Shown here: positions 63,925 through 64,000 of the stretch, in pieces
Layout of the letters: each line of letters begins with the position of its first letter
Position numbering within the stretch: position 1 is the first letter of the stretch
Origin: Phaeobacter porticola
GTDB taxonomy: Bacteria; Pseudomonadota; Alphaproteobacteria; Rhodobacterales; Rhodobacteraceae
Length of the DNA stretch: 64,000 nt
Assembly (NCBI RefSeq): GCF_001888185.1
Contig: NZ_CP016364.1
Coordinates: 3,534,001 to 3,598,000 of the forward strand
Reading direction: 5' to 3'
Notes under the pieces: model-generated
The model's input: only the letters and a program-made list of their open reading frames with translations
What the model was told of the DNA's origin: nothing
Database searches by the model: none
Made by a program: the position numbers and the translations under genes

Positions 63925-64000
63925 TGTTCAGCCTCCTGCTGTTTCTGCTGATTGCGTTGGAACAGCACGATGGGCACCACGAGGATCAGCAGGAGGACAA
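63921..64000 (-). CDS. C-terminal end of an upstream ABC permease (PotB/PotH-type), partial
   Basis: Only the last 26 codons are in the window: a membrane segment (VLLLILVVPIVLF) followed by a Gln-rich tail (QRNQQKQQEAEQ) and stop TGA at 63921-63923. It overlaps the next gene by ATGA. From position it is the partner permease of the polyamine transporter; the rest lies beyond 64000. Confidence 0.75.
   Translation of the reverse strand, partial: VLLLILVVPIVLFQRNQQKQQEAEQ

Noticed and set aside
1-64000. tRNA, rRNA, CRISPR arrays, transposases, integrases, phage genes
   Set aside because: No cloverleaf-like sequence, regularly spaced repeat or mobile-element protein was seen; gene content and codon use look uniform.

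Overview
The window reads as one intact, gene-dense piece of chromosome from an alphaproteobacterium of the Rhodobacterales, most likely a marine Roseobacter-group genus close to Phaeobacter, Ruegeria or Leisingera. The evidence is the moderately high GC content, hrcA-grpE placed apart from dnaK-dnaJ, rimP-nusA-ylxR-infB in that order, a NaVSp/NaVRd-type sodium channel, a malic enzyme fused to a phosphotransacetylase-like domain, and a GC-rich interspersed repeat that I recognise from this group. I see no prophage, insertion sequence, CRISPR array, tRNA or rRNA. This is core genome with a few accessory genes.

Layout. 0-10 kb: hrcA-grpE, mutS (reverse), maeB with a PfkB sugar kinase, a secreted MsrA, and a coupled class IV aminotransferase/sulfotransferase-like pair. 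10-20 kb: SCP2 protein, DUF1810-argG, a membrane protein, ilvA, a divergent Hpt and response-regulator/PP2C phosphatase signalling pair, a Nudix gene, then hslO-nudL-cca. 20-28 kb: two coupled ABC exporter halves behind a possible leader peptide, an RNA methyltransferase, a voltage-gated sodium channel, two L,D-transpeptidases around a CAP lipoprotein, and a 60-residue membrane protein. 28-38 kb: a three-domain kinase/M23/aminotransferase fusion, hemH, an NDUFAF5-like protein, comF, grxC, a nitrilase, a marR gene, a possible structured RNA, ubiG, pip and a short solute-binding protein. 38-50 kb: the rimP-nusA-ylxR-infB operon behind a likely attenuator, a micro-protein, mutT-argJ-PpiC, then secA. 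50-64 kb: two envelope proteins of unclear role, radC, dnaJ, dnaK, an AlkB-like dioxygenase, an ABC-2 permease, cysQ-kdsB-galU-galE-glycosyltransferase (surface sugars), and the start of a polyamine ABC permease operon.

Themes. Protein quality control recurs (hrcA, grpE, hslO, dnaK, dnaJ). hslO and dnaK share the same promoter -10 string, CCCTATATA, which fits sigma-32-type control, and I find no CIRCE element in front of dnaK. Many neighbouring genes overlap as ATGA or TGATG, which implies translational coupling.

I did not find a clear new multi-gene defence or biosynthetic system. The points most worth following are the three-domain fusion at 28-31 kb, the aminotransferase that lacks the usual PLP-binding glutamate beside a sulfotransferase-like protein, the micro-ORF plus hairpins before the ABC pair, the hairpin covering the methyltransferase start codon, the attenuator before rimP, and the structured region between marR and ubiG. 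All calls come from reading the sequence; no database search was run.
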